Positions 1-10,885 of a stretch of 64,000 nucleotides of DNA are shown here, one piece after another; position 1 is the stretch's first letter; every line of letters starts with the position of its first letter. The notes under the pieces are model-generated. The model was not told the DNA's origin, did no database searches, and saw nothing but the letters and a program-made list of their open reading frames with translations. The translations under genes and the position numbers were made by a program. Where the stretch lies: positions 5,208,001 through 5,272,000 of the forward strand of contig AP026548.1 in assembly GCA_026075535.2 (NCBI GenBank), read 5' to 3'. This DNA is from Tricholoma matsutake (taxonomy: Eukaryota > Basidiomycota > Agaricomycetes > Agaricales > Tricholomataceae).

Positions 1-357
1 AATATAAAGTCCATTTAAAGCACTTAGGATTAGTTCACTTATTTTTAACCTCTCTCACAAGAGCTCGAAAAAAAATTGTTGAGCCCTCACATCTTTGCGA
101 GGGAGTAGATAACTAATATAGATTTTTAAAAAACCCCCCATGCAAACACGAGGGGGAGAATTAATTATACTATTTAATTATACTATTTTAAATTCTACAA
201 AAAAAACCCACCCCCCCGCAAAACGGGGGGGAGGGGGTGGTGGTGCATCGCGTTGGCTGTCTCGTCAGCCCTGTCCCGTCATTTCCCCTCCCTCTCGTCT
301 CCGTCGTGTCTCACCTCCCTCACCTCGCCTCCCTCGTCATTCCACCCACCATCCACC

Positions 358-785
358 CCACAAGCAGTTGCTCGTGAGGCTGGTGGTGGGTGGTGCATCG
401 TATGTTGGTGGTGGTGTTTGTCCATTGTCCCCTCCCTCCCTCCCCCTCCCCTTAAACACCCTACGAGCAGATGCTCGTAGGCATGCATGGGGTGGGTGTC
501 GCCATCGTCTCCCCTTCTGGTCGTTGTTTCCCTTTCCCCTTGTTGTTTCATCACCCTTGTCATTCATCCCCCTCGTTGTCTGCACCCACGAACCACCCTA
601 TGGGCAGCTGCTCATAGGCATGTTGTTTGGTGCTGTCATCGTCCCTCCACGCCATTCCCGTGTTCTCGCACCCCATATACACCCTGCGAGCAGTCGCTCA
701 CGGCAGTGATGGGGGGTGCTGGATGTCATTGGTGTTGTGGGGGGTCCATGCACTCACGATCCACCCTATGAGCAGCAGCTCATAG
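358..785. repeat. Cluster of five GAGCAGNTGCTC-type palindromes
   Basis: Near-perfect dyads sit at about 358-380, 461-480 (CTACGAGCAGATGCTCGTAG), 598-617, 684-703 and 766-785. They are spaced roughly 80-130 bp apart and are mostly preceded by CCACC and followed by a G-rich GTGG-like stretch, which lengthens the potential stem. Further copies are at 1781-1800, 2276-2295 and 2369-2388, and in the elements at 43-44.5 kb and 54-56.6 kb. The loops and the bases just outside the core vary, while the stem pairing is often kept by paired changes (for example CTATG/CATAG against CTGTG/CACAG). Confidence 0.8.
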
Positions 786-1016
786 GCGTGGGGTGCATTG
801 TCAGTTTGTCAGTGATGTGGCATGAGGGGAGGGGTTGGGTGGTGCTTACCGGGTGGGTATTCCCCTTCTGGGGTCTCCTGGTGTTACTCCCCATGCTCCT
901 GACCATGATCGATACCCTCACATCCTGTTTTGACGGAGAGGAGGGGGGTTGCCAGGGGCGTCATTGGGTGTGGGTTTGGCTCGCATCAGTCCGTCATTAC
1001 TCATGTAGATTAGAAC

Positions 1017-1082
1017 CTAGAAACAAAACAAATGAATTAGTTAGTTTACAAAAGTAAAAAACAAATGAAAAAAAAAACTTAC
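1017..1082 (-). other. Spliceosomal intron with hairpin next to its donor
   Basis: Read on the minus strand, this 66-bp segment starts GTAAGTTTTT, contains the branch-type ACTAACTAA, and ends TTTCTAG before GTTCTAA. A perfect 10-bp stem, GCCCAAACGA / TCGTTTGGGC (1087-1114), lies four bases upstream of the donor. No coding frame crosses it convincingly. Confidence 0.6.
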
Positions 1083-1219
1083 TATGGCCCAAACGACGAT
1101 TGCATCGTTTGGGCGTCATTCGGCATCAAAACCAGTCATTTCCAGTCTTGGGGGCTCATCTAGAGATGGGGGTGAAGTGGGAGTGGTGGGAGTTGCTGGG
1201 TTGAGGTGGTTGAGGTGGG

Positions 1220-1305
1220 GGGGATGGAGGTGGCGTGCTTGTCATCGTTGGTGGTGGTGGGGGGGATGGAGGTGGCGTGCTTGTCGTCGTTGGTGGTGGT
1301 GATGA
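1220..1305. repeat. G-rich tandem duplication
   Basis: Two adjacent copies of a roughly 46-bp GGTGG/GGGGGGATGGAGGTGGCGTGC unit differ at only a few positions. The short frames through it are Trp/Arg-rich and not credible as protein. Confidence 0.7.
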
Positions 1306-1395
1306 TGAGCTGGCAGGTGTGATGATGCGGCTATGTGCTTTGTCATCACACCCGCGGGAATGGTATGTAGTGTAGTATGATCACTTACCTGTAAT

Positions 1396-1480
1396 GACTG
1401 TTTAGCCTAATGGTATTGTAGTCGGTTTACACTTACATAATCTTTTGTAGTCAAGTGTTCAATTCTCATCTGTGCATTTA
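1396..1480 (+). repeat. tRNA-like Pol III promoter, possible SINE head
   Basis: TAGCCTAATGG at 1403-1413 fits the A-box consensus TRGYNNARNGG at every position. TGTTCAATTCT at 1456-1466, 53 bp further on, is a good match to the B-box. A convincing cloverleaf with an acceptor stem is not seen, so this is more likely a tRNA-derived SINE head or a decayed tRNA than a working tRNA gene. The following 300 bp hold short inverted motifs (CCGATCGGA, GGAATCATCGGAAT) and end near 1770 in a G tract. Confidence 0.35.
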
Positions 1481-1904
1481 ATCTTTCATACTATATTACT
1501 AAGCAAGGCTGCTTTTATTCCTATTGGAATCCTATGTTGTCTGATGTCTTAGCATAACTTCGGACTAGTCCTATGTGATTTCTATGATCAGAAATTCCTA
1601 GGAAATTCCAATAGTCCGATCGGACTCTGATCGGACTACATCAGACTGGACTAGGACTAAATGTGCCATTTCATGTCAATTTGGCTGGTGAAAATGACAT
1701 CGGAATATGGTTAGATTCCGATCGGAATCATCGGAATCATTGGATTCCTATAGGAATACGGGGGGGAGTGTAAAGACCTCCTGTGAGCAGTTGCTCACAG
1801 CGGTGCAGTGTAACTACATATGGAATGAAAATTTGAAAAAGAAAAAGCAAAAGAAAAGAAATAGCCCCACCATCTCACATTTGTAGTGAGGGTGGGGTCC
1901 TGCT

Positions 1905-2240
1905 GCCATTTGTTTGTCCTTCCCCATTGTTTGTTGTTCCCCATTGTTTGTTGTTCCCCACTGTTCATTGTTCCCTGTTGTTCATTGTTCCCTGTTGTTC
2001 ATTGTTCCCCATTGTTGGTCGTTCCCCATCATTGGTCATTCCCTGCCATTGGTTGTTCCCTGCCAATCGTGGTTACCTGCTGTTGGTCATTCTCCATTGT
2101 TGGTCATTCCCCGTTGTTTGTTGTTCCCATCATTTGTCCTTCCCATCATTTGTCCTTCCCATCGCTTGTCCTTCCCATCATTTGTCCTTCCCATCATTTG
2201 TCGTTCCCCCTCATTTGTCATTCCCCCTCATTCATCATCC
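1905..2240. repeat. Pyrimidine-rich minisatellite
   Basis: About twenty degenerate 15-17 bp units of the type GTTCCCCATTGTTGGTC run head to tail. They drift gradually to TCCTTCCCATCATTTG towards the right. A similar tract occupies 55240-55400 in the related 54-56.6 kb module, so such tracts are a recurring part of this element type. Confidence 0.8.
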
Positions 2241-2453
2241 CTCCTGGTTGTCATCGTCAGCACCTCCATACCTCCCTATGAGCAGTGGCTCACAGGTGGG
2301 GTGGTGGTGCTGTGACGTGGCATTGGTGGTCATCATCATCACTGGACAGAAAAGGACCCATTGCCACCCTGTGAGCAGAAACTTGCAGCAGTGGTGCAGT
2401 GCTTGTGTGTGTCATTTGGAGGGTGGGCGATGTCATAGTCAAGATGCAAGAAC

Positions 2454-2517
2454 CTAAAAGAAAAACATTTAGTTAGTAAAAGAAACAACTCAACAAATAA
2501 TAATATGAAAGACTTAC
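2454..2517 (-). other. Spliceosomal intron with hairpin next to its donor
   Basis: On the minus strand it begins GTAAGTCTTT, has TACTAACTAA as branch site and ends TTTTAG before GTTCTTG. The hairpin GGCCTGAACGATG...CGTCGTTTGGGCC (2521-2551) ends three bases before the donor. The layout is the same as at 1017-1082. Confidence 0.6.
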
Positions 2518-2659
2518 ACTGGCCCAAACGACGACTAGCATCGTTCAGGCCCCCTGACTTGTGTTTGTTTGTTTGGGTCATGGTGTGCATGTCATTGGTG
2601 GTGAGGGTAGCATGGGAGCGTGGGTGAATGAAGGTGGTGGTTGTAAACACACACATGCA

Positions 2660-2770
2660 TCAATGTGTGACACAAACAAATGTGTCAATGCATCAACATG
2701 TGACATAAACAAATGTGTCAATGCTTCAACATGTGATGCAAACAAATGCATCAACGCATTTGTTTACTGT
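2660..2770. repeat. 33-bp tandem repeat
   Basis: Three to four copies of an approximately 33-bp unit built on ACAAACAAATGTGTCAATGC followed by ATCAACATGTGAC. One short frame through the unit is a repeated peptide, but nothing else supports coding. Confidence 0.7.
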
Positions 2771-3046
2771 GAACAAACATGTACAACTACAGTAACATAT
2801 ATAAACCCCACCCATTCTCATGCCATCTCCCCTCATAGTTAATGTAATTATGTATTGCATATCTTATGTACATTAGTTTAGTGTCCTATAGAGTATATAA
2901 TTCAACTGTACAAAGACCAGTTTTACAATGGTTTTCAAACATTTTCAAAACAGCTTAACTGTTAACTGAACTGACAGTTTTGGTTACTCACTTTTTCAGA
3001 AAAATGGACTGAACTGAAGCATGGACCATGGTTCAGTCTGGTTTGG

Positions 3047-4454
3047 TGATGATGCTCAACCCGGAAACCCAAACAAAACCCACAAAATGGCTTCAGATGG
3101 TATAACACGAGTCAGAGGAAGGATGCGAGGCCCTCTAGATGTCACCTGTCAGACTGACCATCAAATAGTCATAAGACAACTGCTTGTTGAAGCAGTTCGA
3201 GGCTAAAAGAATGTATTTCAAGGACTTGCAATGATTTTCGAGGGGTTGCAATGATTTTCGAGGGGTTGCAATGATTTTCAAGGGGTTGCAATGATTTTCA
3301 AGGGGTTGTGATGATTTTCAAGGGGTTGCGATGATTTTCGAGATGTTGCGATATTTTTCAAAGAAGTTTCGAGGGATTTTGAGTGCGCAGATATGTTTGG
3401 ACGCCAGATCAGGGGACTAGACGAGTAGTAGAAGTGAAGAAAAGGTTAATTGAGGGAAGTGAGAGCAAAAATAGTGTAATGCAAGGAATTTCAAGGAATT
3501 TCAAGGAAGTTTAGCATAAAACACCAAACTTCGGACTGAATAAGACTAAACTGTACTCTCAAATCACTGTGATCTGGGAGGAAGATGACGACTTTCTTGT
3601 TTTTCTTTGTATCTAGTACATCTTTTTATATAATATAAAGAAACTACCTAAAAAGGCTAGAGAACATGAGGCAAACATGTGGAAAACTTGAGGCAAAAGA
3701 CAATATAAGTATATCAGAACAATAAAGTGAGACTAGAAGGGGTGAATATAACACATGATGAAGAAATAATAAGAAAGAATAGCTAAAACCGGACTGTCCT
3801 TGTTATAAATTGAATAAAAGATTGGAAACTGCTTCGAGTGGATTGTATGCGTGCACATGCGGTCAAAATGTGTTCAATATACTCGATATAGTGTCCCATG
3901 TGTCCAGCATGCATCCGAAGATCATTTGAATAGGAAATACTGTGTCCGACAATGTTTTTCGAGGTTCAATGTTTTTCGAAGATTTTCAAAGATTCTTCGG
4001 ACTTCGTTCGTGGCCCGAAATTGGTGCGATATTGTTTAACATGGTAGGGAATACATCTGGCATGTGTGCGATGACCATTGGGATAGTGATATAGTGTCCG
4101 ATGTCGATTTTCAATGTTTGATGATTTTTGAAGTTGGTCAAGGAAATATTGGACTTGTTTGAAGGCCAATATCGCTGCAATATTGCTTGATACTGGTTTG
4201 GAACTCATTGATGATGTTCCAGGTGTATGTCCTGAGCTGCCCAAAGGTCGGGGGAATTGTATTATGGCAGCCGAAGGCATACAAAGAATTTTGAGGTGTC
4301 GCAAAGAGTTTCAAAGTGTTGCAAAGAATTTCGAAGCATTCTCGTGACTTTGTAGAGGTCTGTAGAGCTTTGAAGATGTTCATATGGGTTTGTAGAGCTT
4401 CGACAACAATTGCAGATGTGTTTTCCAAGCTTGAACAACAAGGTGGACCTATCA
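3047..4454. repeat. LTR-like repeat, copy 1 (long subtype)
   Basis: This 1.4 kb segment starts TGATGATGCTCAACCCGG and ends GGTGGACCTATCA, so the ends form a short TGAT...ATCA inverted repeat. It is closely similar along its length to 58350-59736 and more distantly, in the opposite orientation, to 47077-48231 and 52752-53925. Flanks are TTGG and TCGG, a 4-bp duplication with one mismatch. It has no coding capacity. The ends and the short duplication fit a solo LTR or a small terminal-repeat retroelement; no internal region of the family is present in the window to decide. Confidence 0.55.
3221..3345. repeat. 20-bp tandem repeat inside LTR-like repeat
   Basis: About six head-to-tail copies of GTTGCAATGATTTTCGAGGG with A/G variation at the variable sites. 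The related copy at 58510-58600 has a shorter, more diverged version, so the array has changed length between copies. Confidence 0.8.
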
Positions 4455-4539
4455 TCGGTCTTCAGTCCTATGGACTGAACCTTGAAACACTAGTCTAACA
4501 AGAGCACCATACAAACAAGAGAGAAGATCCAAGAAGAAT

Positions 4540-7500
4540 GCCTCCCTGCATGAAGACAATGATGATGTAGTAGATACTGTTACACATGTGGATATTTAGG
4601 TCAATACAGACACTGGACTGACAACAAAGTGTATCAAGGTCCCCCTTATTGCAATAGCAGAAGGCCATCCTATTACACAGGATAATCTCCCCATTCCCCC
4701 AGAATGGGATGTTCAAAATCCTCAGGTGCCCAAGGAGACAACACAGCCACATATTGGGATGGTCAGCATCTCACTCTCATTTGCTTACAAAGAGAGAAGG
4801 TTCATAAGTACATAACAGAGACAGCAAGACTATGTCTTAGAATTTGTGGGATGTGTGGATGAATTGCTACAAGCATCCTTATCGTGGCAGGCATAGTCCA
4901 TTGACAGACAAGTGTGCAACCACTGCACATTCAATAAATGGGCCATTTGGAGATCCATTGATTGTTTGCTAGGCAGTACACTGTGTCATGCATGTATGCA
5001 TGTAACACACCAGCACAATCCCTTCCATCATATTGAATGCTGGACTGGCACACACTTCTGCCAGGCCAAGCTATGGGAAGTTGGAACATACATTCTCGTC
5101 AAGCATGAGACCGATCAACCAATTTGCAAGTCTCTAGAGTTTCAAAGTCAATATTTGGAGGCATTTGAGGAGATGAAAGATCATGCAGAGCAACAGTCTG
5201 CCACTCCACCAGCCAATGCATGGCATCAGCCCTGAGATACAATGGCATTGGCCCCATCGCCTCAGCTCTGAGAAATGTCGGCATCAACCCCATGCCTGAC
5301 AATGACTTAATGAATGGCTCAAATGCAGAGCAACAGTGGGCCAATCTCCCAGCCAACCCACAGCATCGGCCCCAAGATATGGAGATGGATAGCACAATGA
5401 TCATGCAGATGACACCCAGGCCAATGCCAAATTTTTTGTATGCCTTGATGCCCTCTTGCATGAAAGACAGGGCAATACTGAAGTTGGCAATAATGGTCTT
5501 CAAGACTTCATCGACAGTGATGATGAATGTGAAGTGCAAGCCACTGATGAAGACATTCTCAGCTTTGCACCATACTTGCCTAGTGATATACCGACACATC
5601 AGAACCTGGCCGATGCTGAGCCGACCAATGCTGGGCTGACCATGGCACTGACTGCTGATGCCCTGAACAACACTTATGTCTGTATGGTGCATACTAATGG
5701 AGTCCATCACTTAGCAATGGTAACCTGCAGTTGCATGGGGGAACACCAAATTCCATTGGACCTCGTGGCCAGTCACTTCCTACAAGTTTCACCAAAATAC
5801 AGACTCTTTTTACTGTCCACATCCTTGATCAATTTTGGCTCTGCAATCTGTAATTGAAGGCATCGACATATCAATTTTATCAGCTGATTCAGTGCATCAC
5901 ATTACCAATGCAGCCAGCTGAAGTTGTAAATCTCTACCATGAGCTTCAGTACTTGTCCTGCCTATGGCATTGGATGAAAAAATTGAAGTGAGCAGGGTAT
6001 GGACACAATCAAAAGGATCTGTTAAATCCTGAACCAGGATCACTGGCCAATTTCTGTCCAGCCTGTCCTCATCCAGGCATAAATATACCAGAAAATTGGC
6101 AGGAAGATGTGAACCAGTGCGTGACTACAATCAACCACTGCATTAGCATCAACAATGAATATGGCATTCAGATTTGTTTATAAATGCATTTTCGTGGCCA
6201 ATGGTAATTTCAAGGCTGACCATGTTTGGCAGAAGAACTCCAATGATGTGTGGCTATGGGATGGAGCAGGCATGGCCCCAAACAAGGCTGAATATGAGCA
6301 GTTCCTCCTGTCTGCCATAGAATGCTTGACAGTATGTACCAGTCCCTTCCCAATGTCCAAAGCTGGCCTGATGCATATTTGCTTGTCTAGAAGGCTCCTT
6401 GTGAAAATAAATTCCAGGCCATTGTGAATGCTCTACTGGCATCAAAAGCCTGTGATATTACTGGGTTGGTGGCCATTGCATGTGCACAGCATGGCTGTTA
6501 TGCCCCCAATGCATTGGTAAACCTGTTTCGGGGAGAACAACAGAAGAATGTTGACTTTTCTTTCATTCAAGTGCTGAAGACCACCAGAGTTGACCCTCAA
6601 CAGGGAGTCATGCTCATTTATGACATTGTCTGCCAGTACATTATCCACCTTCAGGAACGTATTGGTGCCCATCTTCTGGCCGGCTTGACCATTGACCAGG
6701 CCATTGGGCTCATGCATGTTCATGGCCACAAGGATGAATGCTTTTTTTGCTATGCTCCATCTTTCATTCCAGGGTCTGGCATTGTAGCAGGTGAAATACT
6801 CGAGTCTCTGTGGTTGACACTGAAATACATTTCCCCCACAGTCAGAACAGCAACCTTGCCACAGTGGGCAGAAATGCTTGATGATCACGCTACAGATTCA
6901 AATCACAAGAAAATGCTTGGAATGGCAATTACACTGTGGTCAAAATATTGAGAAGCCCTCAAGACCTCCATGCAACTCAGCAAGCATCACATACAACTCA
7001 CACCAACATTCAGCAATCAGGCTGTCAGTCAATGGGAAGATTGTTGACATAAAGGTGATGGATATTTATGCAACACAGGCACCAGCAATGGCAATGGCAA
7101 TGGCAATGGCAATGGCAATGGCAATGGCAATGGCAATGGCAATGGCAATGGCAATGGCAATGGCAATGGCAATGGCAATGGCAATGGCAATGGCAATGGC
7201 AATGGCAATGGCAATGGCAATGGCAATGGCAATGGCAATGGCAATGGCAATGGCAATGGCAATGGCAATGGCAATGGCAATGGCAATGGCAATGGCAATG
7301 GCAATGGCAATGGCAATGGCAATGGCAATGGCAATGGCAATGGCAATGGCAATGGCAATGGCAATGGCAATGGCAATGGCAATGGCAATGGCAATGGCAA
7401 TGGCAATGGCAATGGCAATGGCAATGGCAACAGCATTGGCATCAGACTCTGCATCAACAGTGGTTCAATCTGTTGAGGAGTGGATTGATTTCACCATCAG

Positions 7501-8608
7501 TATTGAAGAGATGCAGTATGTCAAATTGTTGACTGTATATCTCATCTCACCATTGTTCTGCAGGATTGACCTATGAGACCAAGTCCATCAGCTTGGTAAA
7601 TCACTGCAGGTTTCTGATGTGCAATTTGTTGAATCCAAAAGACAAGTGCTTGCTTCCCACATGATAACATTAACACAATTAGAAAGTGCTGCCAATGTTG
7701 CCAATCATCAGATTGCCCCCTCATGTATCACCCCTAACAATGAAGCCAAATTTGACCTTTCAGATGAAGAAACTCTGGCTGCAGGCACTTCACAATTTTT
7801 GGATGTCACATATGCCATTCCAGTGGAAAAGCAACAAATACAACCACCATCCAATGGACATCTTGCTAAAGTGGAGATTCTGCTTCGGAAGAACCAGGCA
7901 AGCTGTTTGCTGAATTGGCTTGGGGAGCTCATTGCCAAAAAATTATTTCAATATTCGCATACCATTCAACCAGTGCCCAGGAAGGGTGTTTGCACCTGGG
8001 CCAGATCTGTGGTCAAGGAATTGGTAGATGACATTACTTTGCATGCCCAAATGTATATGCATTGCCAAAGGTGCTTGGTTGCTCTGTGATGTGATGCCGA
8101 CACGTTAAGTATGTTTCAGCCATTAACAAAGGATGACCTGAAAGCTAGCACAGCTATTCTTAAACCCAATGCACCTGGTTCAACCAACCTTCATCTTTCC
8201 TGTATTTGGCGCAAGTCTCGCTGATCTGGTTATCAAGGGGAGGCCGCATTTGGTGCCGAGGCCACTCCTGCTGCTGATGGCAGCTGACTCTGGAAATGTA
8301 TGTACATTTTATGCCATTTATTTTCAATCCACTCACATGTCTCAGTCTGTCGAGTACATTGGCTTAGATCATGGGCTCAGAGCAATAGATGGAAGGAGGA
8401 ACTTCTGCTGGTCACATACAAAATGCAGTGGACCATGCACTATTTCATGTATCACAGTCAAAAGTGGCACTCTGCCTTGATCTCTGACAACACCCCTCCC
8501 GGTAGCCTAGCATATGCTCATTGTCAGCAGGCTGTCTGGTACAACTTAGCCTTTAGGGCTGACAGAGCATTCAGATCAACAAATGTCAATTATCATTCCC
8601 CTTTGTGA
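4540..8608 (+). pseudogene. Decayed KDZ (Kyakuja-Dileera-Zisupton) transposase
   Basis: KDZ elements are large cut-and-paste DNA transposons of fungi; the transposase would cut and join DNA in the nucleus. In order: an N-terminal cysteine cluster with CNHC...DCLLGSTLCHAC and HHIECWTG (about 4912-5070); a second CxC-like patch (VHHLAMVTCSCMG, about 5700-5745); a catalytic-core stretch with FVANGNFKADHVW (about 6190-6230); the signature YDIVCQY...HVHGHKDECF...GEILESLW (6620-6815) and DDHATDSNHKK (6880-6915); then a C-terminal region with LRKNQASCLLNWLGEL (about 7885-7930), LSCIW (near 8200) and a QQAVWYNLAFRADRAF tail (about 8525-8580). The pieces lie in different frames with in-frame TGA/TAG codons, for example at 6949-6951 and before 7050, so it is inactive. 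A hexanucleotide array sits between core and tail. Element termini were not found. Confidence 0.8.
7087..7428. repeat. Perfect (AATGGC)57 hexanucleotide array
   Basis: Counting the printed bases gives 342 bp, that is 57 uninterrupted AATGGC units, followed by a degenerate AACAGCATTGGC. In the frame that continues from the KDZ core it reads (Asn-Gly)n; other frames give Ala-Met, Gln-Trp, Pro-Leu and so on. None of these is likely to be a real protein. Because the unit is a multiple of three, expansion did not shift the frame. Lack of interruptions suggests recent expansion, or an assembly artefact of repeat length. Confidence 0.95.
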
Positions 8609-8850
8609 CTATCCATTATGTAATCTAGATTATCTTGATAACTAACCACAATCAGTATGTCCAACAAATTGCTCACTATCTTCAACCCCTTTTCATTACA
8701 ATTGGGCCTGAAAGGTGCCCTGCAAAATTGGACACAGGAGGTCATCTGGTATGCAGAGTCATGATTCTGGTGGGTATTGCTGGATATCGAACAATCCAAT
8801 GTGATAAAACAACAATGGATGTAAAAATGTCTGTATAATGAGCTTGTAAG
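8609..8850. other. Spacer between KDZ tail and companion ORF
   Basis: No convincing gene or site is seen here. A short plus-strand frame (8635-8838) has no recognisable features. The stretch may hold a decayed 5' exon of the following ORF. Confidence 0.4.
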
Positions 8851-10731
8851 ATGTCCAAACATAGGGATCCTTGTAGTTATATATCACAGATGTATGTCAT
8901 GTCCTGGATCAGCATTTCCAATACCATCAGCCTTATGATCGAGGTGCCGATCCTGCTTTGGTCCTTGGCTGACAGTCTGGCCGACATCAATATTGAACAT
9001 TTGCCGCTTGGATTCCATCTGTCTCTCTTGGCTGCATTGGATGATGGTGTGGCAACCAAGGCACCCATCCACCTTGTGGATTCATATGCATGTGATTGGT
9101 GGAGGCACTATCGCGAGCCAGGACCTGAGCGCATTTTGGGCATTGCCACCCTGGACAAGTGCCTCAATACCCATCAGCAATATGTTCCGGCACCCATCAT
9201 TGACTCATCTCACCCTGGTAGCCAGGTGCTGCCAAGTCAGCCTGATTGCCAATCATGTCTCAATCTCCAGGGTCTTGTGCAAGATATTTTAGTTGAACTA
9301 CACAGCATGCATAACTTCATCAATGGTTGCAAATCCTCAGCTGATGCTGCATTAAATGCAAATACCAGGCAAGCAGCAGGGTTCCATCGGCTTCATGAGC
9401 TTGCCCTGCTTAAGGAGCTTCAGGCTCAAACACCGGCATCAGCAGCAGCCATGGCACTGGCGGCCTCCTCAAAGGCATCAGTAACAAGACAGTCAAACCG
9501 TATCGCAGCACATGTGAAGGCCAAACTCAAGCGGCTTCAGTCTCTTCCTGCCACATCCCACAAGTGGACTTGGGGTGTTGACCTCACAGAGAAGGATGTT
9601 TTGGGATCCAATCAGACAACCACAGGCAAGGGAAAAACACTGAACTCTGGGTACACATACTCTCTGCCTGATGGTGCTGACAACAAGGAGAATTCAATCA
9701 CAGCAAGCATCCCAACAGCTGCCTCTGCCAACTACAGTCCACCACCTGATGTAACTGGCCTCAACACTGCCCTTTATTCTACAGACACTGAGTTGAACGA
9801 GCCATTTGCCAATGCTAATGCCAATGCCATTGCCAATATCAAAAGTGATGATGATGACAGTGATGACGATGGTGATAGGAAGGACGATGCCACAGCTGAT
9901 CACCCACTCAGTGTGCCCACTGCCTCTCAGGCTACTATGGCATGGGATAGTAATGATGGTGATGGTGATGAAGATGATCAGCAGGTGGGCGATGCTGTTG
10001 CCAATGCCAATGCCTATGATGATGCCTATGATGATAATGATGCCAATGCCGATGATGATGACAATGACAATGACAGTGTTGATGCAGAGTCCAATGCCAA
10101 TGCCAATGCCATTGACAATGACAATGACAATGAGGACAGTGAAAGTGATGGTGATGATGACAGTGATGGCAATGGTGACAATGGCGATAGGGAGGACAAT
10201 GCCACAGCCGATCGTCCACTGCCCACAGCCTCTCAGGCTGCTATGGCATGGGATAGTGAAGATGATTCATCTCGTGCTGACCAGCCAACCGCCTTTGAGG
10301 CAGCCATGGCATGTCAGAGCAATGAAGATCTGTCCCCTCCTGCTTCTGGTATCACAGCACAATCCCTAACTGGCTTTGATGCCACTGTCTTCTACCTTGC
10401 TGACACCACCTCTTCAGCATCTGGCCCCACAAATTCCATTCCAACAGCAGTTCCCACTGCATCTGATGCAGCAGATGTTTTCTTTTAATCTTCAGAGACT
10501 GATTCCACCCATGAATCTAACAGTGAGGATGATGCTGCATCCAATGCTGAGGTCCCTGATGTTGACTCTGATCTCTCTCGTACCACGTCCCCTAGTAGCT
10601 CTCAGATAGACTTCCCCACTCCTTCTCGCATCACACTCCCATGCTCTGATCTCTATGGTCCTGTGGACTTCAGCTATGTTGATGTTACTTGGTTGTCTGG
10701 CTCTGATGACATGATGGATACTGACTCATGA
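8851..10731 (+). pseudogene. Acidic low-complexity protein beside KDZ transposase, one stop
   Basis: A 545-codon frame (8851-10488) ends in TAA but stays open in the same frame for 80 more codons to a TGA at 10729-10731, with the same Ser/Asp/Thr-rich composition. One nonsense mutation is the simplest reading. Residues 1-100 are ordinary and include WWRHYREPGPERILG. Residues 130-250 look helical and Ala-rich with a basic patch (HVKAKLKRLQ). From about 320 the protein is Asn-Ala and Asp-rich, encoded by AATGCC and GATGAT runs, with a repeated ATADxPLxxxTASQAxMAWDS motif (about 352-375, 452-475). The family is not recognised. Its place directly after the KDZ gene and the shared AATGCC/AATGGC-type hexamers suggest it belongs to the same element. 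The start codon is the first ATG of the frame and is uncertain. Confidence 0.5.
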
Positions 10732-10885
10732 TGCACTCTTCATATATATAGTACTGTTTTGTGACTTACAATGTGTAATACTATTGTTGATGGTTTGGTC
10801 CATGCTGATCATGGTGTGAAAACTGCTCAATTTCTTCCCCATCCATGGGATGTCATTTTTGAGGCCAAAATCATGCTGCATCGGA

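Larger units (their letters stand above)
1..4492 (-). mobile_element. hAT-like non-autonomous element, left end outside window
   Basis: The right end at 4477-4492 is the inverted copy of a TAGTGTTTCAAGGTTC-type terminus. It matches the termini of the elements at 42992-44492 and 11065-11507. No left terminus is visible, so the element is cut by the window start. The interior is GC-rich, pyrimidine-tract-rich and palindrome-rich. It carries two good minus-strand introns, a tRNA-like segment, several minisatellites and a TATA-like TATATAAACC at about 2798 that matches one at the equivalent place in the 43-44.5 kb element. A 1.4 kb LTR-like repeat (3047-4454) is inserted in its subterminal region; without it, the distance from the TATA-like site to the terminus is close to that of the 43-44.5 kb element. 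No transposase is seen. Assignment to hAT rests on the 8-bp duplication of the related MITE and is inference. Confidence 0.6.

Noticed and set aside
1396..1480. Functional tRNA gene
   Set aside because: The A and B boxes are present, but no matching acceptor stem or convincing anticodon arm could be drawn.
3221..3345. Regular 20-bp repeats resembling a CRISPR array
   Set aside because: The units are directly adjacent with no spacers, and the organism is a eukaryote. It is a tandem repeat within an LTR-like element.
7029..7576. Long open frames of (Met-Ala)n, (Gln-Trp)n and (Pro-Leu)n
   Set aside because: They are translations of the same perfect hexamer array in different frames and strands. 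Only the (Asn-Gly)n frame continues the KDZ core, and even that has stops on both sides.
9806..10369. Met-Pro/Met-Met-rich 187-codon frame and His-rich minus-strand frames
   Set aside because: These are shadows of the GAT/AAT-rich acidic ORF on the same stretch.
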